A DNA stretch of 8,556 nucleotides, taken from Chloroflexota bacterium (GTDB lineage Bacteria > Chloroflexota > Dehalococcoidia > Tepidiformales > Tepidiformaceae). Below the pieces are notes generated by a model. The model was not told the DNA's origin, made no database searches, and saw only the letters and a program-made list of their open reading frames with translations. Location: contig JANXYE010000485.1 of NCBI GenBank assembly GCA_025350285.1, positions 1 to 8,556 on the forward strand, in the 5' to 3' direction. Below, piece by piece: positions 1 to 6,421 of the stretch (its first letter is position 1; every line of letters begins with the position of its first letter). The position numbers and the translations under genes are program-made.

Positions 1-10
1 CACCCCCCCG

Positions 11-113
11 CCCCTCTCCCGACTTCGCGGGCGAGGGGAGCCAATGACGCGTCACGCAAGGCGCTGCCCCCGAGCCTACCCGACTTCGCGGGCGAGGGGA
101 GCCAATACTCCCC
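11..113. repeat. Two copies of a 28-bp hairpin-forming repeat
   Basis: The same 28 bp occurs at 18-45 and 79-106, 61 bp apart, reading CCCGACTTCGCGGGCGAGGG and then GAGCCAAT. The first copy sits in a longer hairpin: 11-16 (CCCCTC) pairs with 33-38 (GAGGGG), and 18-21 (CCCG) pairs with 28-31 (CGGG) around an ACTTCG loop. The second copy has lost most of the outer left arm, but its right flank forms a different perfect hairpin, 96-101 (GGGGAG) with 108-113 (CTCCCC). A 10-bp palindrome, TGACGCGTCA, lies between the copies at 45-54. The copies lie just downstream of the minus-strand selenoprotein gene and could act as its terminator-like structure, although there is no T-tract. A dispersed intergenic (REP-like) repeat is the most likely nature; only two copies are visible here. 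Apart from this, 1-143 holds no gene I can support. Confidence 0.7.
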
Positions 114-143
114 GACGCCTGGCGCCGCGGCGGAGCGCGACGG

Positions 144-662
144 CTAATCGACGAGGGCGGCGATCACTTCCTCGACGATGGCGTCGGCTTTGGCGCGCAT
201 TTCGTCGTCAGTCGCATCCTGGATAGGGTGCGGGACGAAGACGCGTTTCACGTCCGGGAGGCCGAGCGCCTTGCTCTGGACTTCAGCGGCGTCGATGAAC
301 TCGGTGCTTGCGATGAAGACCGAAGGAATGCCCTGGATTTCGAACCATGTCGTGTCGTGCACACTGCACGTTGTGCAAGATCCTCAGTCGGCGAGGGCTT
401 CGATAACGAAGCCGCACTCCTCGGCGATCTTCCTGCGCAGGTCTTCCGGGGCCGGCTTGGTGAAGGTGGGCTTGCTGTAGCGGTTGATCGTGACACCAGG
501 GAGGCGGTCGCGCAGGCGGAGTTCGAGTTGGTCGATCAGCAGGTTGCCGCGGGGCTTCGAGATATCGAGTAGTCCGATTGTTCCGGTCAGGGCCTCTGGC
601 CGGGGCGTGAGCGAGCGGCGTACAGGGACGCGCTCATCTGTCGGGTCGAGGATGGTAGGCAA
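144..662 (-). CDS. UGSC-family selenoprotein with in-frame UGA (Sec93)
   Basis: The gene encodes 172 residues if the TGA at 386-384 is read as selenocysteine. The N-terminal half has the family pattern: a LDPTDERVPV start, a GLLDISKPRGN segment (about 40-50), a KPTFTKPAPEDL segment (about 71-82) and CGFVIEALAD just before the TGA. In the same frame come U93-G-S-C-T-T-C-S-V-H-D and a C-terminal half with GIPSVFIASTEF and ALGLPDVKRVFVPHP, ending in TAG. Sec93 and Cys96 form a UxxC redox-type pair, with Cys99 making a further CxxC. The start is TTG at 662-660, with GGAGGG (676-671) 8 nt upstream; no nearer in-frame ATG exists. The family was named for this Sec-Gly-Ser-Cys motif. Its biochemical role is not established; a thiol/selenol redox function is inferred. 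The gene stands alone, divergent from the hydrolase at 786. The alternative is a pseudogene broken by a Cys-to-TGA change, which the intact flanks make less likely. Confidence 0.88.
356..370 (-). promoter_or_regulatory. Candidate bacterial SECIS stem-loop
   Basis: In the minus-strand mRNA, 370-366 (CGUGC) pairs perfectly with 360-356 (GCACG) around a five-base loop AGUGU (365-361). The loop starts 18 nt after the UGA at 386-384, and its second base is G. As I recall it, bacterial SECIS elements lie inside the coding region just after UGA, with a small apical loop about 16-37 nt from it and a G in the first two loop positions. This element fits. A competing hairpin GCAC/GUGC (377-374 with 369-366) uses part of the same sequence. 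SelB binding is inferred. Confidence 0.55.
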
Positions 663-670
663 GCAGGTAT

Positions 671-676
671 CCCTCC
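671..676 (-). promoter_or_regulatory. Ribosome binding site that fixes the TTG start of the selenoprotein
   Basis: The minus strand reads GGAGGG, then 8 nt (ATACCTGC), then TTG at 662-660. The strong SD with ideal spacing decides the start, because the only in-frame ATG upstream lies far away at 893, inside the divergent gene. Confidence 0.75.
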
Positions 677-685
677 GATGGCGGC

Positions 686-694
686 AGTATAGCA
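686..694 (-). promoter_or_regulatory. Extended -10 promoter of the selenoprotein gene
   Basis: The minus strand reads TGC-TATACT (694-686), matching the extended -10 form TGnTATAAT with one mismatch. There is no good -35 at 17 bp, as expected for extended -10 promoters. Transcription would start near 679, giving a leader of about 17 nt that contains the GGAGGG site. Confidence 0.5.
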
Positions 695-748
695 GGCATC
701 GGCAGGCGGCGGGGCCAGCCCTCACGGTCAAGACGGGGGAGGCCGCGG

Positions 749-779
749 GGAACCTTTGAACGGCCTTCTGCGTTAGTCT
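749..779 (+). promoter_or_regulatory. Candidate promoter of the SGNH hydrolase gene (leaderless, or ECF-sigma type)
   Basis: Two readings are possible. TAGTCT at 774-779 is a TANNNT box exactly -12 to -7 from the ATG at 786, which would give a leaderless mRNA. Alternatively, GGAACC (749-754), 16 bp, then CGTT (771-774) resembles ECF sigma-factor promoters (GGAAC about 16 bp from CGTT). The sequence GGAGG at 780-784 is only 1 nt from the ATG, too close for a normal SD, which favours a leaderless start. Confidence 0.35.
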
Positions 780-785
780 GGAGGT

Positions 786-1961
786 ATGGAAGAAGCGGAA
801 GCCGACATCCCGCACCTCCTGGCGGAGGCGGCTGGCGCGCGCTACGCATCCGAGCCGGCGGTCACGCACCGAATGCCGGCGACGCGGGCGCACGCATCAG
901 CGGACGCCCCCCGGCGCCCAGTCCTTCGGACGGTCGGTGTGATCGTGGCGGCGCTGCTGTTCGCCGCGCTCCTGAATGCGGACCATCTTGTCGATCGAGC
1001 GGGCAAGAAGCCGTTCGGCGGCGGCCGCGACTTCTGGCTCGGGGTGTGGGCGCCCTTCCAGGATGTGAGCGACGCCACCTACGTCAACCGGCCGCGATTG
1101 TGGCTGGACGAACTCCTGGGCCGCGGGCTCGCGACGGCGCCCAGCGACTCCCCCGCCGCTCCGCCGGCGAGCCAGAACGCGGCCCCATCCGTGAGCGGTC
1201 CGGCTTCCGAGGCGGCCCCAGCCAACGGCGCGACGCCCGTCGAGCCGGGCACATCCGCGGCGCCTCCGCCCGTTCAGACCCCGACGGCGGCGCCAGCGCC
1301 CCGCTTGCGTGTCCCGGCCACAGACTCGCCCCTGAAGCTGTGGGTGGGCGGCGATTCGATGGCCGTGCAGTTCGGCGGATCCCTTGGCCGCCTGGCGAGC
1401 GGCACCGGGCTACTCACGCCGACGCTGGATTCGCGGTCGAGCAGCGGGCTCACGCGGCCAGACTTTTACGATTGGCCCGCTCACCTCGCCGAGGTGGCGG
1501 AGAAACAGCAGCCCGACGTGATGGTGATCATGTTCGGCGCGAACGACGCCCAGGGCATTCGCACGCCCGATGGCAAGGTCTTTCAGCCGCTGACGGACGG
1601 CTGGCGGGCGGAGTACCGGCGGCGCGTAGCGGGCACGATGGACCGTGTGGCGGACGAGCACCGGCTGGTCATCTGGATGGGACAGCCGGTGATGGAAGCC
1701 GACGGCTATAGCGCGCGGATGGCGGACATCGACGCGATCTACCGCGAGGAGGCGGCGCGGCGCGAAGGGTTCGTCTACTTCGACAGTTGGTCGCTCTTTG
1801 TGGACTCCGCCGGCAAGTACAACGCGTTCCTGCCGGACGCCAATGGCGCCACGCAAAACATGCGCCAGGCGGACGGCGTGCACCTGACGCTGGCCGGGGC
1901 CGAGCGGCTGGCGAGTGCCGTGTTGCGTGAACTAAACGAAGAGGTCCCCATCCTGCCGTAG
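786..1961 (+). CDS. Membrane-anchored SGNH/GDSL-type hydrolase (DUF459-like)
   Basis: This 391-residue protein has a cytoplasmic N-terminus of about 47 residues, one membrane segment (about 48-64, VGVIVAALLFAALLNA region) and a Pro/Ala/Ser-rich linker (about 118-178). A C-terminal SGNH domain (about 183-383) follows. Catalytic blocks are visible: GDS at 189-191 (nucleophile Ser191), GAND at 251-254 (block III Asn) and D363-G-V-H366 in DGVHLTLAG, the usual Asp-x-x-His pair. The layout matches DUF459-type SGNH proteins, which are thought to act outside the membrane on cell-envelope or polysaccharide esters; the substrate here is unknown. The ATG at 786 lacks a usable SD and may be leaderless. 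The next ATG (873) has no SD and would still keep the membrane segment. The stop lies 2 bp from the converging response regulator, leaving no room for a terminator. Confidence 0.85.
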   Translation: MEEAEADIPHLLAEAAGARYASEPAVTHRMPATRAHASADAPRRPVLRTVGVIVAALLFAALLNADHLVDRAGKKPFGGGRDFWLGVWAPFQDVSDATYVNRPRLWLDELLGRGLATAPSDSPAAPPASQNAAPSVSGPASEAAPANGATPVEPGTSAAPPPVQTPTAAPAPRLRVPATDSPLKLWVGGDSMAVQFGGSLGRLASGTGLLTPTLDSRSSSGLTRPDFYDWPAHLAEVAEKQQPDVMVIMFGANDAQGIRTPDGKVFQPLTDGWRAEYRRRVAGTMDRVADEHRLVIWMGQPVMEADGYSARMADIDAIYREEAARREGFVYFDSWSLFVDSAGKYNAFLPDANGATQNMRQADGVHLTLAGAERLASAVLRELNEEVPILP

Positions 1962-1963
1962 AT

Positions 1964-2656
1964 TCATGCGACGGGTGGAGGCCGCAGGCCCGCCAGCGGC
2001 AAATCCCCTGGGAACACGGTACCGCTCTCGTACGCCCAAACGGCCGCCTGCACGCGATCTCGAACAGCCAGTTTCGCGAGGACCCTCGCCACATGCGTCT
2101 TGACCGTCGCCTCCGAGATGACGAGTCCCTCGGCGATTTCGGCATTTGAGTGGCCGCGTGCGACGAGCCTGAGAACCTCGCTTTCGCGCTCGGTGAGCGG
2201 CTCGCGCAGCGATGGCGTCCCGTGCCTCGGGCGGCGGGTATACTCCGCGATCATACGGCTCGTGACCTGGGGGGCCAGCAACGACTCGCCCGCCGCCACC
2301 TGGCGCACGGCCGCCGTGAGCCGCTCCGGCGATACGTCCTTCAGGAGGAATCCAGAAGCGCCCGCGCGAAGTCCTTCGTAGACGTAGTCATCGAGGTCGA
2401 AGGTCGTGAGGAGCACCACCCGCACAGCGGGCTGGAGGGCGCAGATGCGACGGGTTGCCTCGATCCCGTCCATCACGGGCATACGGATGTCCAGCAGGAC
2501 GATATCCGGTTCAAGCCTAGCCGCCAGGGCCGTCGCTTCGGCGCCGTCGGCCGCTTCGCCAACGACCTGAAAGCCCGGCTCGGACTGGAGAATCACCCGG
2601 AGCCCGGCTCGGATCAACTGCTGGTCATCGGCGATGAGCAGGCGTAGCTCAGCCAT
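1964..2656 (-). CDS. NarL/FixJ-family response regulator (receiver + LuxR HTH)
   Basis: This is a 230-residue DNA-binding response regulator. The receiver domain (about 4-120) shows the acidic pocket D10-D11, the phosphoacceptor D56 in LLDIRMP, T84/T85 and the conserved Lys106 in FLLKD. A short linker leads to a LuxR/GerE helix-turn-helix (about 152-210) with [23 protein letters not shown] and the recognition region [16 protein letters not shown]. The start is ATG at 2656-2654, because its A is shared with the TGA of the upstream kinase (TGATG), indicating translational coupling. The frame stays open to 2761, but that would invade the kinase. It should be phosphorylated by the adjacent kinase and control transcription. 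Targets are unknown; the neighbouring membrane protein gene and self-regulation are natural candidates. Confidence 0.95.
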   Translation of the reverse strand: MAELRLLIADDQQLIRAGLRVILQSEPGFQVVGEAADGAEATALAARLEPDIVLLDIRMPVMDGIEATRRICALQPAVRVVLLTTFDLDDYVYEGLRAGASGFLLKDVSPERLTAAVRQVAAGESLLAPQVTSRMIAEYTRRPRHGTPSLREPLTERESEVLRLVARGHSNAEIAEGLVISEATVKTHVARVLAKLAVRDRVQAAVWAYESGTVFPGDLPLAGLRPPPVA

Positions 2657-3810
2657 CACAGGCCCCCAAGAGGAATCTCGACGCGGACTGCAAAGCCGGT
2701 TGACTGGGCGGCCGCCTCGACGCTGCCTCCGTAGAGATTCACGCGTTCGCGCATGCCCCAAAGTCCGTGCCCAGGCTCAAACGAGGGCGTTCCCTGCTCC
2801 GGTCCGTCGTCTCGCACTTCGACAGCGACCGCATCCCCGGCTATGCGGACGGCAACCCATGCCCGCCCGCCGCGAGCGTGCTTCATGACGTTCGTCAGCG
2901 ACTCCTGTACGACCCGGTACACGACGAGGTCGATGCCGCCCGGCAACGGGTGATCCGCGCCTTCCAACGTGAGGGCGACCGTGAGGCCGGCTTCGCGGAC
3001 GCGATCAACCAGCGCGGGGATGGCGGCTACACCTGGAGATGGGGTCCGGGACTCACCGGATTCGTCGGCCCGCAACACCGTCAACAGCCGGCGCATCTCT
3101 CCGAGGGCCTCGCGCCCGGCGTCCTCGACGGCGAGGAGGGCGCGTTCCGCGCCGGGCACATCGGACGAGAGCGTCCGCCGAGCGGCGCCGGCCTGGATGA
3201 CCGTAACACTCAGCGCGTGCGAAACGACGTCATGGAGTTCGCGCGCGATTCGCCTGCGTTCGTCGGCGACGGCTGTGCGTGGCCGCTCATCGCGTTCACG
3301 TTCGAGCCGAACGGTCTTGTCCTCGAGCAGCAACACCAGGCGCCCACGGCTCTGGAAGGCGCGGCCAAGGCCGGCCGCCGCCCCAACCCAGACGATCTCG
3401 GGCATGAACTCCACGGCGTTGGACAACCCGCCCCTCGCATAAAGGGCCACGTACTGCGGAAGCACGGCGCCAATCGCGAGGGCCAGCGCGGCGCGGGAAC
3501 GCGTCCCGGCTCCAACCGCGTTCGCGGTCAGCACCAGCGCCACGAACCCTTCGAACGACCCGTGCGCATCGGCGGGAGTGCGGAGGATCTCGACGGCTCC
3601 AGCGATGGCTACCAGAAGGTGGAGCGGCACGGGCGCGCGGCGGCGCAACCCCACGGAGAGCGCGTACGACCCGAGGATGCAGACGGAGAGCCAGTCGAAC
3701 CCGGCCGGGGGATCGACCAGGTTGATGGCCAGCGACAGGGCGCCGATGGCGGCCGCCGGGCCCCAATCGACGAACACTCCCAGGCGCGCAACGCGGCGGA
3801 TTCTCCACAT
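2656..3810 (-). CDS. Sensor histidine kinase, HisKA_3 type (NarL-class partner)
   Basis: This 384-residue membrane kinase begins with about five or six hydrophobic segments (roughly 14-32, 40-55, 61-78, 88-102, 107-124, 133-151). They have little extracytoplasmic loop, so the signal is probably sensed in or at the membrane. A short coiled segment (about 155-180) leads to the HisKA_3 dimerisation domain with H193 in [12 protein letters not shown]. The ATPase domain follows: N-box [11 protein letters not shown] (Asn307), DDG at 334-336, and [11 protein letters not shown] (347-357). It autophosphorylates and passes the phosphate to the regulator encoded directly downstream. The ATG at 3810 has no SD, but TACAGT lies exactly at -12 to -7, suggesting leaderless transcription. 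The frame runs on to 4086, but that would overlap the divergent gene at 3979. DesK-like architecture is a fair comparison; the signal is unknown. Confidence 0.93.
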   Translation of the reverse strand: MWRIRRVARLGVFVDWGPAAAIGALSLAINLVDPPAGFDWLSVCILGSYALSVGLRRRAPVPLHLLVAIAGAVEILRTPADAHGSFEGFVALVLTANAVGAGTRSRAALALAIGAVLPQYVALYARGGLSNAVEFMPEIVWVGAAAGLGRAFQSRGRLVLLLEDKTVRLERERDERPRTAVADERRRIARELHDVVSHALSVTVIQAGAARRTLSSDVPGAERALLAVEDAGREALGEMRRLLTVLRADESGESRTPSPGVAAIPALVDRVREAGLTVALTLEGADHPLPGGIDLVVYRVVQESLTNVMKHARGGRAWVAVRIAGDAVAVEVRDDGPEQGTPSFEPGHGLWGMRERVNLYGGSVEAAAQSTGFAVRVEIPLGGL

Positions 3811-3816
3811 GGACGA

Positions 3817-3822
3817 ACTGTA
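3817..3822 (-). promoter_or_regulatory. Candidate -10 box of the kinase-regulator operon (leaderless)
   Basis: The minus strand reads TACAGT, six bases, then ATG at 3810-3808. The box fits TANNNT and lies at -12 to -7 if the A of ATG is +1. No SD and no clear -35 are present. Confidence 0.4.
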
Positions 3823-3842
3823 ACGGCCGTGGTGCGGGCGGG

Positions 3843-3879
3843 CATCCTCCCGAAGGATGACGGCGAGCCCACCGGGAGG
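3843..3879. promoter_or_regulatory. Inverted repeats in the divergent kinase/membrane-protein promoter region
   Basis: Two overlapping inverted repeats lie in the 168-bp gap. CATCC (3843-3847) pairs with GGATG (3855-3859), and CCTCCCG (3846-3852) pairs with CGGGAGG (3873-3879). They are mutually exclusive as hairpins and could serve as an operator or leader structure. In such GC-rich DNA, chance is a real alternative. I see no convincing -10/-35 for the plus-strand gene in 3880-3964. Confidence 0.25.
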
Positions 3880-3978
3880 TGGACCGCGAATCGCTACGCC
3901 GATGGACGCGGGCGAATACAACGGAACCAGACAATCCAGGCGCCAGGACGATTGACGCCCGGCTGAGGAGATTGACGT

Positions 3979-4665
3979 ATGGACAGACTGACATGGCAAC
4001 GGGCGCTCGCGCTCACCGGCGTCCTCTGGGTGGCGCTGCTGATACTCGGGAACGATGTGATCGGACAGGCCGGCGACGCGCCACAACCCGGAGACTCGCT
4101 GGCGGAATACTCCCGCTATTACGCGGACGACATCACCATGCGGTCGTGGGTGGCGGTCGGCATGGAGATCGCGGGGATGGGCTTCGGACTAGTGTTCATC
4201 GCGTTCGCCGGTACGCGACTGGCGAGGGCCGGCTTCCCATGCCGGCTGGCCACGGTGGCCGGGACGGCCGCGCTTGCGATAAAGCTCGGCTCGGGCTCTG
4301 CCCTGCTGGCCGCTCTTTACCGCGCGGACGATGGGCTGGACCCGCAACTACTCCGCCTGGTTAGCGACGTGGGCGGATTCGCGTTCGTGCTGAGCTTCCT
4401 CCCCCTCGGACTTTTCGCCATCGGCCTCGCGGCGGCGGCACGAGAGCTTCGGGCGGTCCCGCGTTGGGTGTGGGCCTGGGGCATCGCCGCCGGGGCGCTG
4501 CTGCCTGTCGGAATGCCCTTCGCCGTGAACGGTCCAGGGTCCATCGCGATGCTCGTGTTCCTGCTGTGGACCGTCGTGTTCAGCGTCTCGCTGGCGGTTC
4601 GTCAGGAATTGCCTCAGGGAGTGCCACTTCCGGAATTGAACGGCCAGCCAGCAGCCGCGGGCTGA
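3979..4665 (+). CDS. Six-helix integral membrane protein of unknown function
   Basis: I do not recognise a family for this 228-residue protein. It has six hydrophobic segments (about 8-27, 57-78, 91-114, 132-154, 163-182, 187-207). A polar, acidic loop (about 28-55, containing AEYSRYYADD) lies between helices 1 and 2, and a short polar tail follows residue 208. With helix 1 entering from the cytoplasm, the 28-55 loop would be outside. The start is well supported: GAGGAG (3965-3970) lies 8 nt before the ATG. It is divergent from the kinase operon across 168 bp, so it may be a target or accessory of that two-component system, but this is inference from position only. No catalytic motif is visible. 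A strong hairpin follows the stop. Confidence 0.85.
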   Translation: MDRLTWQRALALTGVLWVALLILGNDVIGQAGDAPQPGDSLAEYSRYYADDITMRSWVAVGMEIAGMGFGLVFIAFAGTRLARAGFPCRLATVAGTAALAIKLGSGSALLAALYRADDGLDPQLLRLVSDVGGFAFVLSFLPLGLFAIGLAAAARELRAVPRWVWAWGIAAGALLPVGMPFAVNGPGSIAMLVFLLWTVVFSVSLAVRQELPQGVPLPELNGQPAAAG

Positions 4666-4675
4666 CTGCGCGCGG

Positions 4676-4701
4676 GAGGCCGGGCATTGCTGCCCGGCCT
4701 C
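4676..4701. terminator. Hairpin terminator between converging genes
   Basis: A perfect 11-bp stem, GAGGCCGGGCA (4676-4686) and TGCCCGGCCTC (4691-4701), surrounds a TTGC loop. On the plus strand it is followed by a modest T-rich stretch (TGTGGTTTAGATT), fitting termination of the membrane-protein gene. It also lies 30 bp past the rpsI stop on the minus strand, where it lacks a T-tract but may still end the ribosomal operon. Confidence 0.75.
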
Positions 4702-4730
4702 TGTGGTTTAGATTGCGTGGTGAGGCGCGT

Positions 4731-5126
4731 TCAGCGCTTGGTGAACTGCGGAGCCTTGCGGGCGCGCTTGAGCCCGGCCTTCTTGCGCTCCTTCATCCGT
4801 GCGTCGCGCGTCAGAAGGTTTTCGCCGCGCTTAAGCTGCGGCTTGCAGGACGGGTCACTGGCGACGAGCGCCCGAGCGATGCCCATCTGGATGGCGCCTG
4901 ACCAGCCGGTGATGCCGCCGCCGTCGCACTTGATCTGGGCGCTAAAGCGGTTCTCCTTGCCCAGCCGGGTGAGGGCGGAGAGGACCTCGGCGCGATGGAT
5001 GTCGCGGGAGAAGATCTCCTCCATCGGCTTGCCGTTGATAACGACCGCACCGTTACCGGGGTAGAGGCGGACGCGTGCGACCGCCGTCTTGCGGCGGCCT
5101 GTCCCATAGAAATATTGCTCTGCCAT
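4731..5126 (-). CDS. rpsI: 30S ribosomal protein S9
   Basis: This 131-residue protein is full length for S9 (about 130). It has the N-terminal YGTGRRKTAVARVRL signature (7-21), the GNGAVVINGK segment, GGGITGWSGAIQMGIARAL (69-87) and the basic C-terminus RKAPQFTKR. That C-terminal tail reaches the decoding centre and contacts P-site tRNA in known ribosomes; the usual SKR end is TKR here. The ATG lies 3 nt after the rplM stop. Its SD, GGAGG, is embedded in the last codons of rplM, 8 nt upstream, so the two are translationally linked. It is the last gene of the operon. Confidence 0.98.
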   Translation of the reverse strand: MAEQYFYGTGRRKTAVARVRLYPGNGAVVINGKPMEEIFSRDIHRAEVLSALTRLGKENRFSAQIKCDGGGITGWSGAIQMGIARALVASDPSCKPQLKRGENLLTRDARMKERKKAGLKRARKAPQFTKR

Positions 5127-5129
5127 ACG

Positions 5130-5663
5130 TTACGCCTCCGTCCCAGTAGCCTGGGAGACCGAGAGTGGCCGCAAGCGTGCGGGCTTCATCTGTTCGCCAA
5201 GGGTAGCGGCAAACGCTGCTTCGCGCTTCTCGCGGGCGCGATCTGAGCCCGTTATCTGGGAAGCGTGGGGATGGTTGGCGCTGCGGTAGATTTTGCAGTG
5301 CTTGTACATCGCTTCGCCGAGGGAGCCTTTGGGCAACATTCCCTTGACGGCGCGTTCGAGGATACGCTCCGGGAACTTGGCGAGCTGCTCCGGGTAGGTG
5401 CGTTGCTTGAGCCCGCCCGGATAGCCGGAGTGGCGGTAGTACTTCATCTGGGCCGGCTTGTTGCCGGTGAGTACCACCTGGCCGGCGTTGACGATCACGA
5501 CGAAGTCGCCATCATCGAGATGGGGCTCGTACGTCGGCTTATGCTTGCCCTGGAGGAGGACGGCAACCTCCGTGGCGACGCGGCCGAGCGGCTTGCCGGC
5601 GGCATCGATCACGTGCCAATCCTTGTAAATCTGCGCGGCTTTGACACGCATGGTCGTGTTCAT
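5130..5663 (-). CDS. rplM: 50S ribosomal protein L13 with C-terminal extension
   Basis: The protein has 177 residues; L13 is usually about 142-150. The core shows [20 protein letters not shown] (15-34), LQGKHKPTY (37-45), GDFVVIVNA (52-60), [11 protein letters not shown] (74-84) and [22 protein letters not shown] (115-136 region). About 30 extra residues follow position 146; they are basic and then neutral ([20 protein letters not shown]). L13 is an early-assembling large-subunit protein that binds 23S rRNA. The ATG at 5663 overlaps the truA stop (ATGA) and has GAGGGG 8 nt upstream, which decides it over the in-frame ATG at 5651. A frame open up to 5891 is antisense-free but would lie inside truA. 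Confidence 0.97.
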   Translation of the reverse strand: MNTTMRVKAAQIYKDWHVIDAAGKPLGRVATEVAVLLQGKHKPTYEPHLDDGDFVVIVNAGQVVLTGNKPAQMKYYRHSGYPGGLKQRTYPEQLAKFPERILERAVKGMLPKGSLGEAMYKHCKIYRSANHPHASQITGSDRAREKREAAFAATLGEQMKPARLRPLSVSQATGTEA

Positions 5664-6418
5664 AGGACGTACCCCTCGTCGTACTCCACGCGTTGGAGGC
5701 AGAGCCCGTGGGCGGGGGCGGTTGGCCCCATACTCGCGGGTTCGGCCCGCCGAAGCAGGCGTGCGAACTCTTCTGGTTTCAGCGACCGCTGTCCTACGCG
5801 CACGAGCGCGCCAGCAAGCCGGCGCACCATGTGCGGCAGAAACGCGTCCGCCGCGATGTCGAACAGGACGAGCCCGCCTTCGCGGATCCATTCTGCTTGG
5901 GAGACGGTTCGGACCGAAGTCCTTCCCGGCTCCAGTGGCCCGGAGCAGGCGATAAAGTCCTGCTGCCCGGCGAGCGCCTCCGACGCTTCGTTCATCGCCG
6001 GCAACGAAAGCGGACTTTCGACATGCCAGGCGGTGCGCCGAAGCAACGGCGCGCGGACCTTCCCGTTCCAGATGGTGTAACGGTAGCGGCGCTTGCGCGC
6101 CCAGCGGCGTGGGTCGAACCCTTCCGGGACCACCACCACGTCTCGCACCGCGACATCTTGCGGCAGGTGGGCGTTGAGCGCCCGGCCCACCGTTGCGGCA
6201 TCCAATCGCGTTTCCGCGCTGAAGGCCGCCACCTGGCCACTAGCGTGGACGCCGGAATCCGTGCGTCCCGCCAACTCTACGCGCCCCTTGGCCTGAAACA
6301 GGCGCTCGAAGGCACGTTCAAGTTCTTCCTGGACGGTCGGGCCGTTGGGCTGAATCTGGGACCCAACGAACCGTGTGCCGTCATAACTTACCGTTGCCGC
6401 GAATCGAATCGCGGCCAC
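5660..6418 (-). CDS. truA: tRNA pseudouridine(38-40) synthase TruA
   Basis: This 252-residue enzyme converts uridines 38-40 of the tRNA anticodon stem to pseudouridine. The catalytic Asp54 lies in [17 protein letters not shown]. Other conserved parts are the N-terminal [13 protein letters not shown] (11-23), RRYRYTIWN (110-118), the FIACSG region (155-160) and [12 protein letters not shown] (192-203). Position 20 is Ser where many homologues have Trp in the GWQxQ motif. The start is GTG at 6418-6416, 3 nt after the rplQ stop; AAGGAG lies 12 nt upstream, inside rplQ, a rather long spacing. The stop overlaps the rplM ATG by 4 nt. Its place between rplQ and rplM is common in bacteria and ties tRNA modification to ribosome supply. 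Confidence 0.97.
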   Translation of the reverse strand: MAAIRFAATVSYDGTRFVGSQIQPNGPTVQEELERAFERLFQAKGRVELAGRTDSGVHASGQVAAFSAETRLDAATVGRALNAHLPQDVAVRDVVVVPEGFDPRRWARKRRYRYTIWNGKVRAPLLRRTAWHVESPLSLPAMNEASEALAGQQDFIACSGPLEPGRTSVRTVSQAEWIREGGLVLFDIAADAFLPHMVRRLAGALVRVGQRSLKPEEFARLLRRAEPASMGPTAPAHGLCLQRVEYDEGYVL

Positions 6419-6421
6419 GGG

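Noticed and set aside
11..113. CRISPR array
   Set aside because: Only two copies, hairpin-rich low-complexity sequence, one spacer-like gap and no cas genes nearby.
726..731. TTGACC on the minus strand as the -35 of the selenoprotein promoter
   Set aside because: It lies 34 bp from the TATACT -10, twice the normal spacing.
144..893. Two separate minus-strand genes (384-893 and 144-362), or a frameshifted pseudogene
   Set aside because: Both pieces are in the same frame, joined by a single TGA followed by Gly-Ser-Cys, and the first 77 residues of the upstream piece lie in the promoter and the divergent gene. No frameshift is needed.
1962..1963. Terminator between the hydrolase and the response regulator
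   Set aside because: The convergent stops are 2 bp apart; no separate hairpin with a T-tract is evident.
2767..3966. 399-codon open frame on the plus strand
   Set aside because: It is antisense to the histidine kinase, whose motifs are intact, and its sequence is low in recognisable structure.
2656..4086. Kinase starting at 4086 with 92 extra residues
   Set aside because: It would overlap the divergent membrane-protein gene and its SD, and the extra part is arginine/proline-rich non-family sequence.
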